A stretch of DNA of 64,000 nt. It comes from Rhynchospora pubera. Taxonomy: Eukaryota; Streptophyta; Magnoliopsida; Poales; Cyperaceae. Positions within the stretch are counted from its first letter, which is position 1; each line of letters opens with the position of its first letter. The stretch lies in assembly GCA_028095005.1 (NCBI GenBank), contig JAMFTS010000069.1:36753-100752 (forward strand), in the 5' to 3' direction. Shown one piece after another: positions 45,801 through 55,967 of this stretch. Below the pieces are notes generated by a model. That model ran no database searches, was not told the DNA's origin, and worked only from the letters and a program-made list of their open reading frames with translations. The position numbers and the translations under genes were made by a program.

Positions 45801-47218
45801 GCCATTTTCTTGGTATCGGTTGAATCAGGTATATCACTGTTTAAGACGACACTATTTGGTCGTACCCCTTTTTTGGTTAGGTGTTTTTGGGCTGCGGCGC
45901 AAGCCGCGGTTACCCGAGCGTTCTCCACTCGGAGTTGCTCAAGTTGTTTTGTTTTCTCTTCCAACTCCTTGCGAAGCTGGGCCATCTCGTCAGATATTTC
46001 CTCGAGGATTTCAATTTCCTCATCAACATCCTCAGATGAACTTCCATGGTCCGGATTTGGATCCTCTTCATCACTTGCGATGTTATCAGTGGTTTGCTGG
46101 ACAATTTCCTCCACTACCGGGCTGCGGTTCCTGGGCCGCCCTACCCGTTTGGGAGGTTTGGATGCTGAAGCTTTTCCTTTCTGTCCTCGTGTTTCCACGG
46201 GGATGCTTTCAGAGTGAGGCGGTTCCTGGGAACCTGTCCCGACCATACGGACTTCCGCCGTTTCCTCATTGTCATCATCATCATCGTCAACTGACACATG
46301 ATATGTCGAGACAGAGTCAGCATTCCGTCTCTTCCTCATCACATATTTCTTTTTGGTTTTATTTTTTATCATCTGACTCGCCACCTGGCTAGCCAGAGAG
46401 ATATCTTTTTCTTTTGGCACCCATCGCTTGGTGCCCCCTGTATTTTGTTTGGGAGCGGGGATGGGCTCTAGTTGTTTAGGCTTCCAAACCTGTTTCACCT
46501 TCCCTTTGGCCTTCATTGAGCGGGCGTTGGGTTGGAGTGATGGAAAAGTAAGCCGGTCGAAGACTGAAGGCGGGTGGGCCACAGTCCTTTTTTCTGACGC
46601 CCTATAGTCCGCGTCTCCCTCTCGGTTGTCTTCGCGATAAGGAAAGCGGAGCCTCTGGTGCACCGGGAACTTGAGCCTGTCCTCGATGGACGGCTTGTTG
46701 GGGTTGGCAGGGATTGAGGTGACGGTCCTGCGGGACTTGAGGGACCTCTTGACAATCTTGAAGGCCGCATGGATGGCCTCCACTGCCTTGTGTTTTGGAT
46801 GGGTCACTTTCTCTGTCTCAGAGACTGGGGCGTACATGGGGAGCTCCCAATCCTCTCTAAGGCGCATCACTTCACCTCCCTTTTTGAGCACATGTAGGGG
46901 GGCGAAGGTATTGCTGAGCGACAGGTCAGTGATGGTATCAGGTTGCTGGACCAGGTGGAGAGCTTGGGCCCTCGAGATCCTAGTCCTCTTTTGTTTTTTG
47001 AGTTTTGGGGCTGTTGCCCCCTTGACATGGGCGGTTGCTGCCTGACCCTTCTTGGTGCTAAGGGCGGGCTTTCCAGAGACTTTTACTGATGCTTCACCAG
47101 CAAGCATCACAGGAGAGATTTGCACGACAGCTTGGACGGGCACGTAGAGAGTCCCGGTTGCTGCTGCTTTCCCGTGGCGAAGACGCTCGCCCTTCACAAT
47201 TTGACTCCAGGTAAACAT
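39761..47218 (-). CDS. gag: 2485-aa Gag-like ORF with long acidic repeat region
   Basis: It starts at ATG 47218, the first after the primer site. Residues 1-300 are basic, with three RLxFP motifs (EDRLKFP, HQRLRFP, FDRLTFP) known from gypsy Gag leaders. An AT-hook-like KRVGRPRNRS lies near 365 and a coiled coil (ELEEKTKQLEQLRVENARV) near 430-460. The Gag core is about 543-723 (WLLRQFSQSLSGVAFDWYAS, FCARFRTTPHRVSV). A degenerate knuckle YCVYHRVLGHNIEDC sits near 840. I see no protease Asp-Thr/Ser-Gly. About 1160-2410 is a huge Asp/Glu/Ser-rich region with internal repeats: a (Y/F)-LR-DP block near 1438, 1565, 1689 and 1825, and a C-(I/L)-(S/T) acidic block near 1248, 1402, 1894, 2200 and 2409. 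The end runs in another frame over the RT remnant. Such length is unusual for a Gag. Confidence 0.75.
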   Translation of the reverse strand: MFTWSQIVKGERLRHGKAAATGTLYVPVQAVVQISPVMLAGEASVKVSGKPALSTKKGQAATAHVKGATAPKLKKQKRTRISRAQALHLVQQPDTITDLSLSNTFAPLHVLKKGGEVMRLREDWELPMYAPVSETEKVTHPKHKAVEAIHAAFKIVKRSLKSRRTVTSIPANPNKPSIEDRLKFPVHQRLRFPYREDNREGDADYRASEKRTVAHPPSVFDRLTFPSLQPNARSMKAKGKVKQVWKPKQLEPIPAPKQNTGGTKRWVPKEKDISLASQVASQMIKNKTKKKYVMRKRRNADSVSTYHVSVDDDDDDNEETAEVRMVGTGSQEPPHSESIPVETRGQKGKASASKPPKRVGRPRNRSPVVEEIVQQTTDNIASDEEDPNPDHGSSSEDVDEEIEILEEISDEMAQLRKELEEKTKQLEQLRVENARVTAACAAAQKHLTKKGVRPNSVVLNSDIPDSTDTKKMAPKPKSKNRKKTKKSHSKIVREKDSSSSETSEEELPERKETSVIDPEAIMEKMQRAMDQKLQSLGIGGTQLPVNFTGRPYPARFDQLDYPKGHIVPKFKVFDGVGNKITPSQHLSHFITSCGNTARREEWLLRQFSQSLSGVAFDWYASLEADSIKSWKDMANAFCARFRTTPHRVSVTNLVNARQKQGESVSDYVSRWETMYTGCQSNISESEAVRMLLNSIHAPMKVWMVGHNVTTFEHLVAMVARYEEVEPKMNQLYYSTKEKDKEKGKKLEIKTTKAVKAITNQAEGTGSAQWGKNSETKDGNPQSKAQRSTLRELKSKPYSFKKEKTLKLFKQAMEVLEVRLPQCKRPEEEDKVNHPNYCVYHRVLGHNIEDCYVFKDWLEQRIQEGAISLHDDARQEPAPHAVSNGTPSASSRRVSVTTDGKPPTTWSVYLSKNTRKKLRALQAEPQLRWKTPIIPVVPKRLKSTKIQPKPMTRNATTGNVRSRQAFWRKTTLETIEDPYVQEKPTQATLADFISPKVAAQISGQVWQELKGEGKEKKEEEFWTAACHHVSGNEEEHEESSNQQEPVQADTRPPETSTTNEQNPTESSSSSVPTQHTWSTVTVQPMTQSGKKKKEILEIKKLDKALIRKGKKPDRMTLPFKINGQDRKVFVDIHDECLDSEGIPSLKNLGFNLVIPKKKGGSGIPPETIAILAEHVSELMKQTIAVTSFVRNQVNKEASTSTNTQNAQNDPDFTDEEYEWSDPDPPSQDESYDFGSNFDSDEERGGGDFGEISCNAISTSAINAHPEDSSGEKEEKLTKEEEIEMIAQIEEATQAILSSAITNQNPQEDDDAFYKALEGCQPASYRRIKIYMKAREQWRDLSYWCGQTYLHPTLEAEIALNPAWWIQELMHGDDVDQLLASWLANRFWTKETSLNIPKQKDYEPAEHCRYLSDVGESEKEAEEEGDDSLPHISFNAVAEYVDFLMQLKIQEPDLFQQELRVDEEIENMSDSDTYEQQIENMAIKKAAVGIVVKNGWDKKDPDPNHPTDFEIMRAHLESAEDSHLWENIEVTETDLAEYENNMGNRAHLNQNNQTFLAEEDQANEFSQYLRNLRVSDPVGYHGVLNPENPQQYQGCERQALTRTVREIADETGREEGEISPEATPPRTTRRRRSRRIRRSRRTSGPRAEVTFPTQIEAIETSNQVDTTQGEPSQQAPEEEEYNEHDSLVEWYVSELRELRITDPRAFRRATHPKDPDFTEEFEREAIATILKEVNKGKTPQCSDSEDSGGSPRFFFCGKTSDGNAQNSESDSDEEETEREPEVEPDHEEPQPSTLQGSSILMASGSGPPADITSAFEGLNISQATRILSYMEHLRQEDPAFLNFKHAEMLQQPGASYERLRRTHPRETTRFRTQIERLYKISNDIDNDSSDDDGSEAGNCRYISGSGSDDSESENYDHRSARIAAWTDDDEPSLKPCNKRRQQGRNARMTVRPQPEWDENARHELERAIAETEAMTTSELIRNLRVNSDDDTHCPTEDDEEEVKSPKALRVYQRRKKPANEKEIITYQRRNKGTNKGKNKLLKGESSRDDATCHRVGHHDSDKGESSEVPQPQAETAEENQTNPEEMAYDYEIVLDPAEQMDPADLQGRQPRMVNLDIHIPNIPGQPDLTLEELGEIVRQMVNQIWEATATGEAEEENEPAEPETEENVSTEQGAAATSTQDQAENTASSNQNQEENQNQNSEACQMITIDDNSSSEEPEQEEFSEEEYQSLADPVGWMNHLVNRVEEPSKRAGWQGSDDELEPEHPYLVDLQPFVLDPWPKRRLPTSSKQISEIQASPLPWVEMIRHNRSRREICSLEYGRIRSLVSPTTDQKMETEAEITQQFRRALIVEGIEGYEPSPHYPIPSTWPRHYADDTIKGYYDPEAFINIQKETIADARKLKNAAKGQGTSENCRAITVSGSDTDGEDEESPTTQGDSSQSEPKLTQRKTAKPKESPLESKPSKNCPLHGHSNNSGLSKGAWRILGDS

Positions 47219-47333
47219 GATTCCTGCAATGGAGAAAACTTAGAGTCAACCATTAGTATATTTTTTGATATGATGGACTTAATTCCATTTGTACATTTAA
47301 ACTTTGACTATGCCCTGATGAGAGGAGAAAAAT

Positions 47334-47351
47334 GTCCCACCGGGCGTGCCA
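47334..47351 (-). promoter_or_regulatory. Tat element primer binding site
   Basis: On the minus strand TGGCACGCCCGGTGGGAC starts 5 nt after the end of the 5' LTR. It has the form of a primer site (TGG complementary to the tRNA CCA end); the plus-strand copy GTCCCACCGGGCGTGCCA would be the tRNA 3' end. I cannot assign the tRNA from memory with confidence. Confidence 0.7.
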
Positions 47352-47356
47352 GAACC

Positions 47357-50300
47357 TGTCTCGCACTTTTTCAGTCCAACCACGGAAGATCAGATAGTCC
47401 TCTATGGGGCGAAGAAAATGCGGATCAGATACCCCTCGAGCATCTTGAGACTCGTCGTTACTGCCCATTCCAAACGAGCGAAGGGCACTAATGCGGTTCT
47501 AAGTACCTCGAGAGTTGATTGTTTGTCGTAGGTCCTTTTTTTCCAGTAGGCGCAAGCCCCTACTGTTAATTACCTCCGGACTCAGTTACGAACTGAGCTA
47601 AGAGCACCTCTAGATCGGGATAATCAAAGTTTAGATGCAGTAAGTGGATGAAGTCCATTTTAATAAAAGGGTTGTGTCTTGATAGGGAGTTTCGGGGTGA
47701 AAAGCACTGCAGAAGGGCAGCTATTTTAACAGAGCCATGCTAACATGAATGATGTGGTTTAATTCTTTAGTTTCACATTTTAAGACATTTAGGTTGCTTT
47801 TACTTTGCTGTGTCAGGCTTAGTGCCGTCGCAGAGATTTTTGAGTTCGATACTAGGAAATTTGGTATCCTAGATCAATCCTCAATCGTTTGGGGATTTAG
47901 AGATTTTGGGATTTCGTTCAAGTCTTGAGTACAGATGCGCTATGCCTTCTCTTGACAGGAACTTAGGTGATGGCCGCTGGTTGACTTTTCTTCTGGTCAC
48001 CTGGGCATCAGATTTCAGTCTGCTTCTGGTCAAACATGCTGTGCACTTGTAGAAACAGGCTGTTAGATTTGAGTCCAACGCTAGAAAATAGGGTATTCTA
48101 GGTTAGTTCTCAATCGTTTTTGAGGAACTTGGAGATTTTGTTGGGATTTTCGTTCAAGTCGCGAGTACAGATGCGCTATGCCTTCTCTTGACAGGAACTT
48201 AGGTGATGGCCGCTGGTTGACTTTTCTTCTGGTCACCTGGGCATCAGATTTCAGTCTGCTTCTGGTCAAACATGCTGTGCACTTGTAGAAACATGCTGTT
48301 AGATTTGAGTCCAACGCTAGAAAATAGGGTATTCTAGGTTAGTTCTCAATCGTTTTTGAGGAACTTGGAGATTTTGTTGGGATTTTCGTTCAAGTCGCGA
48401 GTACAGATGCGCTATGCCTTCTCTTGACAGGAACTTCAGTGATAATTCAGAATTGACTTTTCCTTTTTCTCAATCTGAACATCGGGAGGGTGTCTCCTTC
48501 AGGGCGAAACACGATGCAGTCTTGAAGGGACGAACTTTTGACTTTTAAGACTTTATGTCACTTTAGACTTTGTGTCTTTTGGGTCACTTTTAGGCTTTGT
48601 GCCATTTTGACTTTGTGTCATTTTGACTTTGTGTCACTTTTAGACTTTGTGTCATTTTGACTTTGTGTCATTTTCAGACTTTGTGTCATTTAGACTTTGT
48701 GTCATTTTCAGACTTTGTGTCATTTAGACTTTGTGTCATTTTCAGACTTTGTGTCATTTTCAGACTTTGTGTCATTTAGACTTTGTGTCACTTTTAGACT
48801 TTGTGTCATTTTGACTTTGTGTCATTTTGACTTTGTGTCACTTTTAGTTTTTGTGTCATTTGGAAGTTTTGACTTTTGATTTTTGCATTTTTAGAAGTTT
48901 GAACTTTGAGTTTGACTTTGAGTCTTGTACTTTGAGTTTGACTTTTGAGTCTTGCATTTTAAGCTAACACTTTTGGAGCTTGACTTTTGAGTTGGGCTTT
49001 TGAGTTTTGGTTTTTCGGACTTTGGTTTAAAGTTTGAGCTTGGTTTGAACTTTTGAGTTGTGACTTTTGAGTTTTAGATTTTCGGTGTTTGGTTGAGATT
49101 TTGAGTTTGGACTTTTAAATTTGCACTTTTAAATTCCTTTTTTTCTTGGTGATATGTATACTTTATTTATTTCAATTTTGTTTGCGGGCTTTAGTGTTTG
49201 ACTGTACCTATTGCTCAGAACAAGGAATGTCAGATGTACCTGTTGTCCAGAACATAAGATGTTCAAACGTACCTGCTGTCCAGAGCATAGAACATTCAAA
49301 ATAATTCTCTTTTGCTTTATTTCCTTTTCTTTTTTTTTTATTTAACCATATAAATATAAATTTATTATTATTTACGGTCATCCCTTAAACCTATTAATTT
49401 TTCTTTTGTGTTTCGGTATAATATGACACATCAAAAATATTCCTCATATTTTCCTTGATATTTTGATATTTTATGGGAATTTTTCTGATAATCTAGCTAT
49501 TTTTAATGTATTTTTGAAGTTTCCTGCGTAGCAGAATTTTCTGATTGGCTGGGTTTGCTGTTTTGTGTTATGCCTCTCAGTGGTTTGCTTCAGGATGGTT
49601 GCCACAGAAGATCAAGGGGAGTGCTGGGGTCGAGATTCGATCAAACCGTTTGGTCCATGTTCGCGTCTGTGCACCGAATGAGTCGAGATTAGGCCTGAAC
49701 TCAGTCTGCTGGTTTCGCGTGTTGGCGTTAGCTTCCCAGACACAACTGGTTTACGCGAAATCTCAATGCGTCTTCCCCCTTCCTTTGTGGGCTTGAATTT
49801 AGATAATCTCCCGTTGGACTGGACATCTCCATTGATGGCGCCAGCAGCGGATTCCGTCGGCCGTGACGCCTGCTATCAGGTTGGTAGGCGACGTAAAGGG
49901 GATCTTAGCATGGTTCCCACTCTCCATTGTTTTTGCGTTGCTTGATTTGAGGAGCTCTGCGATCAGTTTGACTTGGGCATGTAATCACAGTTGGGGATAT
50001 CCGACTGTCGGGGCGTAACAGAGAATTATCCTCTCAACGGAGCTGTAGATCACCTCGAGGGCATTTCCAAGTTATCTGTGAGTCCAATTTTATGTGGCAT
50101 CCTCCAATTTCTCGAGCTACCATGTTTTGATTCTGCCTTTGGTCTGACAGACTCATGGAGTGAAATCTAATTTGCCTTATGTGCCTCCTTCATACCTTTT
50201 GTTTACTGTGTTTTCTTAAACAATTGACATATGCAACTTGGGCATTTTATCCTTCTCCTATCCACTGGCCATACATGCATCTGTCTTGGAGTTTTTTTTT

Positions 50301-53300
50301 TTACAACATTCACCTGTTCAGATAATAAAACTTGGACTGGTAATGCTAAATTCTTGTTAACATTAGCCAATGACCACCCGTAGGATCATATTTTTCATTT
50401 TAAATCTTAATATTTCTTTATTCTGCATAACCTTCCTGATTTATGTTTTCCTTTTTGATGTTTACGACTTGACCAGTCTTATGTAGTTCAATTCCCATCA
50501 CATTCACAGACATAAAACTTTCATGCTAAGTTTGACTCTCACAGTTTCACATATTGGTTTCTTTTGACTTCCATTAGTGCCTTCTACATGTTTATCTTAA
50601 AACAAAACAGATTTGTTGCACTCAGGCCATCAATGCCTTGACTCAGAGAATGAGAGTTCACACAGTTTGTTTTTTTTTTGCATGCAATCGATGAAGAGGG
50701 CATATCAGTCAAACGACCTCTGAAGTTTACTAGCTTTATTATTTTTTCTTTTTTTTTATTCAAATGTAAACTCACTATATCATTATATTATTATGTGGCC
50801 CTTTTTTAACAAAACATGGCTAGAAGTATTAAACCTATTTTTTGTCAACAAGCTTTTGCAATTAAACATAAAATTATATATCATCATTTTTATTTTTATC
50901 TGATTCTAAAAGAAACATCACTTCTTACTACCCTGTATATGCATACGTATTTTGTAAGAGGCATTTTACCATCATATGTGTTATATTTTCAATTTGACCC
51001 CTGATGTTTACATTATTGTGCAACACTTTCTTTTGCAACCCTGAACTTAATTCATATTACTACTATTAGAAGTTTTCTTTTTTTTTTAAAAAAAAAAGAA
51101 AAAAGAAAAGAGGGAAAGCCAGGGTCCAAGACATGTTACTATTTCCAAGTGTACGCTCTCAGGCAAGTACCCCTCGGTCATAATTACATATCTTAGACTG
51201 TAAACTTAACTAAATATGTTTTTAGCAAAACTGACTTTAATCATTGTAGTGTTGAAACCCCTTTTTAGTTCTGGATATAAATTTCTTGACACATATACCC
51301 CTGGCTTCTTATTTGATCATATCTTAGTTAAATTCAGATCCAATTACTACTATTTTTTTTACTTTATACATAACATTCAATATAGCTACCATTAGTTGAA
51401 GCAAGGCTAACAACATGAGTGTGCGCTCTCAGGCAAGCACCCCTCATGTAATAAACCATACTCCATCACAGGACTTCATCGTTATTTCATTTTTTTTTAT
51501 CATTTTTTTATTAAGTGACTCATTGACATGGGTGAGTGTGCGCTCTCAGGCAAGCACCCCTCACCTATGTCTTTGAGCCCCAAAACTATGCTGTTGGATG
51601 TTTTACATGAGGACCTTTCTAGGATTAACACTTAACTTCAAAGAAGAGATCGACAAAACACAAAAAAAAAGAACTGAAGATGGAAGCAAGCTAGATAAAG
51701 GAACTTTCTCAGGAATTGGATTTAAGTATAGAACTGAATACAGTGAAGCTTTTAGTGAAGCCTTTACCTTCTCCTAAGACTGCCTCCCTTTTTTTTTCTT
51801 TAAATTTTGTTTTTACAAATATCAGTAAATAAACTAGCAGAGTTTTTTTGCTTCTTTTTTTCTCCTCCTCTTTCTTCTTTGCTTTGATCTTCTTTTATAG
51901 TTGAAACCCTTAGGGTTTGGCCTCATCTCTTTGACACATGGCAGCCTCTCCTTCCTTGATCTCATGATGAAGGGACATGATATGAGGTGGGGCTGCCGCC
52001 ATACTTTTGTAATTCCAGCTTCACTTCTTTCTTTTTACTCCTTTTTTACTAGCTAGTAGCAACATGGCACCTGGCATTTGTAACCCTTACTCCTTTTACA
52101 GGATGTTTGGAGGAGGAATTACATCCATACTGGCGCCAATTGATGTGTTGTCTTTCATCTATTGGCCTATGGGTCATGGATGGTTGTGATTCATACAAGT
52201 GAGGTACCCCCTCAGTACTGTATAGCTGTTGCCCCTTGGATCATAGGCCTGGTGTGTCATTAGTTCACTTTTGTCCCCTCTCTCATGAGCTTTGACTGGA
52301 GGCTCTTTTAGTGAAAGGCAATTTCCTTCTAATACCCTTCTAAATTGTATATATGTTTCTTCTGTACAGGGGTAGAGTTAGGATTATGATTTTACTTGGA
52401 AATTCCTTTTTATTTGGCATGACTTTGATGGCCCAGTATTATGTTTGCTGTTTGGCTTAACCGTTGCCATGCCATATAGGGTCCACATGTCAGGGGAAAT
52501 AAGTATCCTTATGTTCTTAGGAGATAGGGTGTATTGCTAATATGTGCTGTTCATTGGTCACTGTTTTACCCATAATTTGCTCTGACAACATTAACATCGA
52601 TATTATTGTTCCCTAATTGTAATTAGAGCCCAGATTATTTTGCAACATATTTTTCTTGAGATATATATTTATGCAATTGAACTTCACCCCTTCCTTGCAG
52701 CAGCAATTTTTATATAGGATAAGGAAGGGTATGATTGGAATTTGGGGCTCCTGTGTGTATGCTTTATAGACTTCATTTCTTTGTCCTTTTCCTTTAATTC
52801 CCTGATTTGCCCTCTTACATCACGCCTGGGGTGCTTTTCAGGTGACAAGTAGTGTTTTGGTGATCAGCTGCACACCTTGAAGTGCACATGCTCTCTATTC
52901 AGTGGCATCCAACCCTTCATCATGCTTTCTTCCTTTTCTGTGTACCATAGGATGGTTGATGAGGTGTATACTAAAGAGAAGGGGACTTTTAATACTGTAT
53001 GTCATTCAATGCACTGCACTGTCGTCAGAGGGGAGAATGATCATCTGAGAATCAACGGTTGGGAATCGAATTGACTGGAGAAATTCTCCCTTTCCCAATT
53101 ACTTTTTCTGAGTTCATGGTACACTGCCCTGACAGACCTAGAGCCTTCTTTTCAGTGCATAGGTCAGAAAAAGACTCCCTCCTCTCCATTTGATCTTCTC
53201 TATGCTATTTAATTCCGCTGGCCATTTCCAGTGTGTGAATGTATATCCTTCTCTCCTCTGCACTTTCCTTCAGCTCTTCATTACATGAGCGTGTCGATCC

Positions 53301-54436
53301 CAGAACAGTGAGGGAGCATCCTTATCAAGTAACCAGTGCAGAGCCGCCTCCAATTGCCTTTCCCCTCGTGCTCCTGAAGCTCTTCGCCATGGTTACGAGT
53401 GTTGGTACCCCTCCTGGGTAAAATTGACCTGAAATTGCTCGTTCTTTCTTCCTCATAGATCCAATAAAAGCTTCCTGGGTATGTCTCCTTGGCAATTTCT
53501 TACTCCTTTACCGGAATTTGATATCTATTTGTCCCGACTGTTAATCCTTTCCATTTTAAATAGTGCACAGTCTGGTCACCCTTTGTTGCCGAGTTTGGTG
53601 CCATTGCATTGGTAAGGTCATTGCCTCTTCGTTGGTGAGATCAATTGGGGCTGAGGTGGCATAGAACGACGGCGAAGCTCCTCCCTACGCAGGCGTACAA
53701 AGTCTGTCAGACAGTACTGTTTCATCTTTTCCCTTTTTTTCTTTTAAATGGGGGTGGTGGGGCCCGCTGTTTCGACCAACCAGGAAATTTCATCTGACAT
53801 TTTAATCTCAGCTTGAGATCCAACCGTTGGTTTTAGATAATATCGCTAGGATTTTTTGTATCCGTTGGATCAAGGGAAGATTTTATGATGATGATTGTTG
53901 AATTGGGTTTAGATATAATTCGGATGGGCCTCAGTTTTGGCCCAAGGCAGGTTTTAATATTTCCTTAAAAGCCCATCCGAAATTGCCTCCATTTATGCTT
54001 GGTCTGGTGGGGTTCATCTCCATTTATTCCAATAATGGGGGTGTCCATTTGACTGAATTTTGAGGTTAATTGAGCTGCTTTATTCTTAGAAAAATTGTTT
54101 GGTGCCCTTCCATAGGTCAATTTGACATGAAATTTTGCATGGTTTCTCATAAAAATATGAAGAATTTAGCTGCCACAAATTTTCTATTTTTAGGACTCCG
54201 GTAATTAATTATAAGGATATCACAGGCGCATAATGGCATTCCTCGTAATTAATTAATTTACTGTCCATTTTTTTAAGAATTTCTGTGTTTTCCTTTCATG
54301 CATTATGACCAATTATCATGGCTATTTTGTTGGGTCATTGGTTATGTGGATGGGATTTTGATCATATGGTTTTGGATTTTGGTGATAAGATAGGAAATCG
54401 TTTAGGATTTTGTGCAGCAGAATTTAGAGGCAAACA
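47357..54436 (-). repeat. Tat element 5' LTR (7080 bp)
   Basis: Copy of 25626-32719 with scattered single-base differences and one short-repeat unit fewer. Internal repeats correspond: 236-bp units with anchors at 47932, 48168 and 48404; short repeats at about 48548-48860; 33-bp units from 49204; hairpins at 51145-51177, 51413-51449 and 51527-51569. Confidence 0.95.
51145..51569. repeat. three covarying hairpins in 5' LTR
   Basis: Same three hairpins as at 29428-29852, at an offset of 21717, with sequences unchanged. On the element's transcript strand they lie about 2.9-3.3 kb from the 5' end of the LTR. Confidence 0.75.
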
Positions 54437-55967
54437 CCTGGTCACTTGGGTGGATTGGAATTTGAAAGAATCCGGAATAGCCATCCAAGTAGCAAAAATA
54501 AGAGTGATTGGCGAGACGCTCCAACAATTGGTCCACGAAAGGCAAAGGAAAATGATCTTTACGCGTGGCGGTGTTGAGCTTGCGGTAGTCTATGCACATC
54601 CTCCACCCCGTCACTACCCGTGTTTGTATCAACTCATCATTCTCGGTCTTCATTACCGTGGTTCCTCCTTTCTTGGGCACAACATGGACCGGACTTACCC
54701 ATTCACTATCGGAAATCGGATAGATTATACCCGCATCCAGTAGCTTCAGCACTTCTTTCTTGACAACTTCTCTCAGGTTTGGATTTAGCCTTCTTTGGTG
54801 TTCAACTGAGGGTTTGTGCCCATCTTCAAGCAATATCTGATGTGTGCAAATCTTTGGGTCGAGACCTTTGAGATCATCGATGGAATAGCCAATTGCCCTC
54901 CTATGTGCTCTTAATTCCTTCAAGAGCTTCTCCGTCTGTTCCTCATCAAGCTCTGCATTGACTATCACGGGATAGGTCTGGTCTGGGCCCAGGTATTCAT
55001 ACCTTAGGCTGTCGGGCAATTGTTTCAGCTCCAGCTTTGGTGGCTCTGGCTCCTGGTCTGAGCGGGCCGCAGGTGTTCCCAGCGGGTCGCAGGTGTTATC
55101 CAGGCTGAGCACTGTTCCTGTTGAAGTTCTAAGCTGAACTGATACGGCCTGGCGGTCCGCCGCAGAGGCCTGCGGGCCGCTGGCATCTATCCAGAGAGGT
55201 GGTTGAGGCTCAATTGCTTGCAGAATCTCATTGAAAATCCAGTCTGCCTCTTCCATCTCTTCGTTGGTGTCGGAGATGAAGCTGAACACTCTTATAAGCT
55301 GTTTGAGTACTGTCTCCTCCACCATTCTGTCGAGTTCTTCCACCATGAAGATAGAGTCATGTTGAGAGGGCATCTTCATTGCTTTGTCAATTTGGAACTC
55401 GACTTTCTCTTCGCCGATCGCTAAGGACATCCTGCCATTCTTAACATCTATCATGGCTCCAGCAGTGGCCAGGAAAGGTCGTCCAAGAATAATCGGCACC
55501 TCCAAGTCCTCTTCCATGTCTACAACAACAAAATCACAAGGGACATAAAGATTACCTACTTGTAGCGGTACATCTTCAACGACCCCAAGCGGTAAGCGCA
55601 CTGATCGATCAGCCAATTGTAGAGACATCCTAGTGTCTTGCAATTCCCCTACTCCAATTTTATCGAAAATTGACTTTGGCATTAAGCTCACACTTGCTCC
55701 CAAGTCACACAATGCCCTTCTAATGCTTGCCCTTCCTATCTTGCATGGAATGGCAAACTTTCCCGGATCTTGCATCTTTGGTGGCAGCTTGTTGAGTATC
55801 AAGGCACTGCATTCTTCAGTCAAGGCCACCGTCTGGCATTCATCAATTTTCCTCTTATTGCTAAGTATATCTTTCAAAAACTTAGCATAAGTTGGCATTC
55901 GGGTCAAGGCGTCCGTGAATGGGATGGTAATGGAGAGTTGTTTCAGGACCTGCAAGAACTTACTGAA
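54437..55967 (-). pseudogene. pol: Athila pol, 5' segment: protease and N-terminal half of RT
   Basis: This follows gag in the same frame after a single TAG. The aspartic protease is near 55640-55730 (ALCDLGASVSLMPKSIFDKI, with VPIILGRPFLATAGAMID as its second half). A linker of about 150 residues follows; its WIDASGPQASAADRQAV and NTCDPLGTPAARSDQEP parts are encoded by the GC-rich motif pairs at 55061-55183. RT begins near 54800 (VVKKEVLKLLDAGIIYPISD) and includes WRMCIDYRKLNTATRKDHFP and the palm Asp in CYLDGYSGFFQIPIHP. The Tat insertion then interrupts it; the last codons of the open frame (down to 54402) are Tat LTR. The FMDD half of the active site is 29 kb away at 25073-25625. Confidence 0.9.

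Larger units (their letters stand above)
25626..54436 (-). mobile_element. giant Tat-lineage Ty3/gypsy element, 28.8 kb, lacking an RT core
   Basis: LTRs of 7094 bp (25626-32719) and 7080 bp (47357-54436) begin TGTCTCG and end GGCAAACA. The TSD is CCTGG (25621-25625, 54437-54441). On the minus strand: 5' LTR, primer site, a 2485-aa Gag-like ORF, a pol fragment with RT C-terminus, two RNase H domains and integrase, about 1.4 kb of spacer, two plus-strand genes, polypurine tract, 3' LTR. A second RNase H between the RT-RNase H and the integrase marks the Tat lineage. The RT palm is absent and no protease is recognisable, so it needs a helper for reverse transcription. I noticed about 20 LTR differences, mostly single bases, so insertion was recent. 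It is inserted in the RT of the Athila. Confidence 0.92.

Noticed and set aside
40236..46392. Many plus-strand ORFs opposite the 2485-aa ORF (up to 194 aa)
   Set aside because: Shadow frames; no ATG context, domain or splice pattern as seen for the real antisense genes at 32860-35825.
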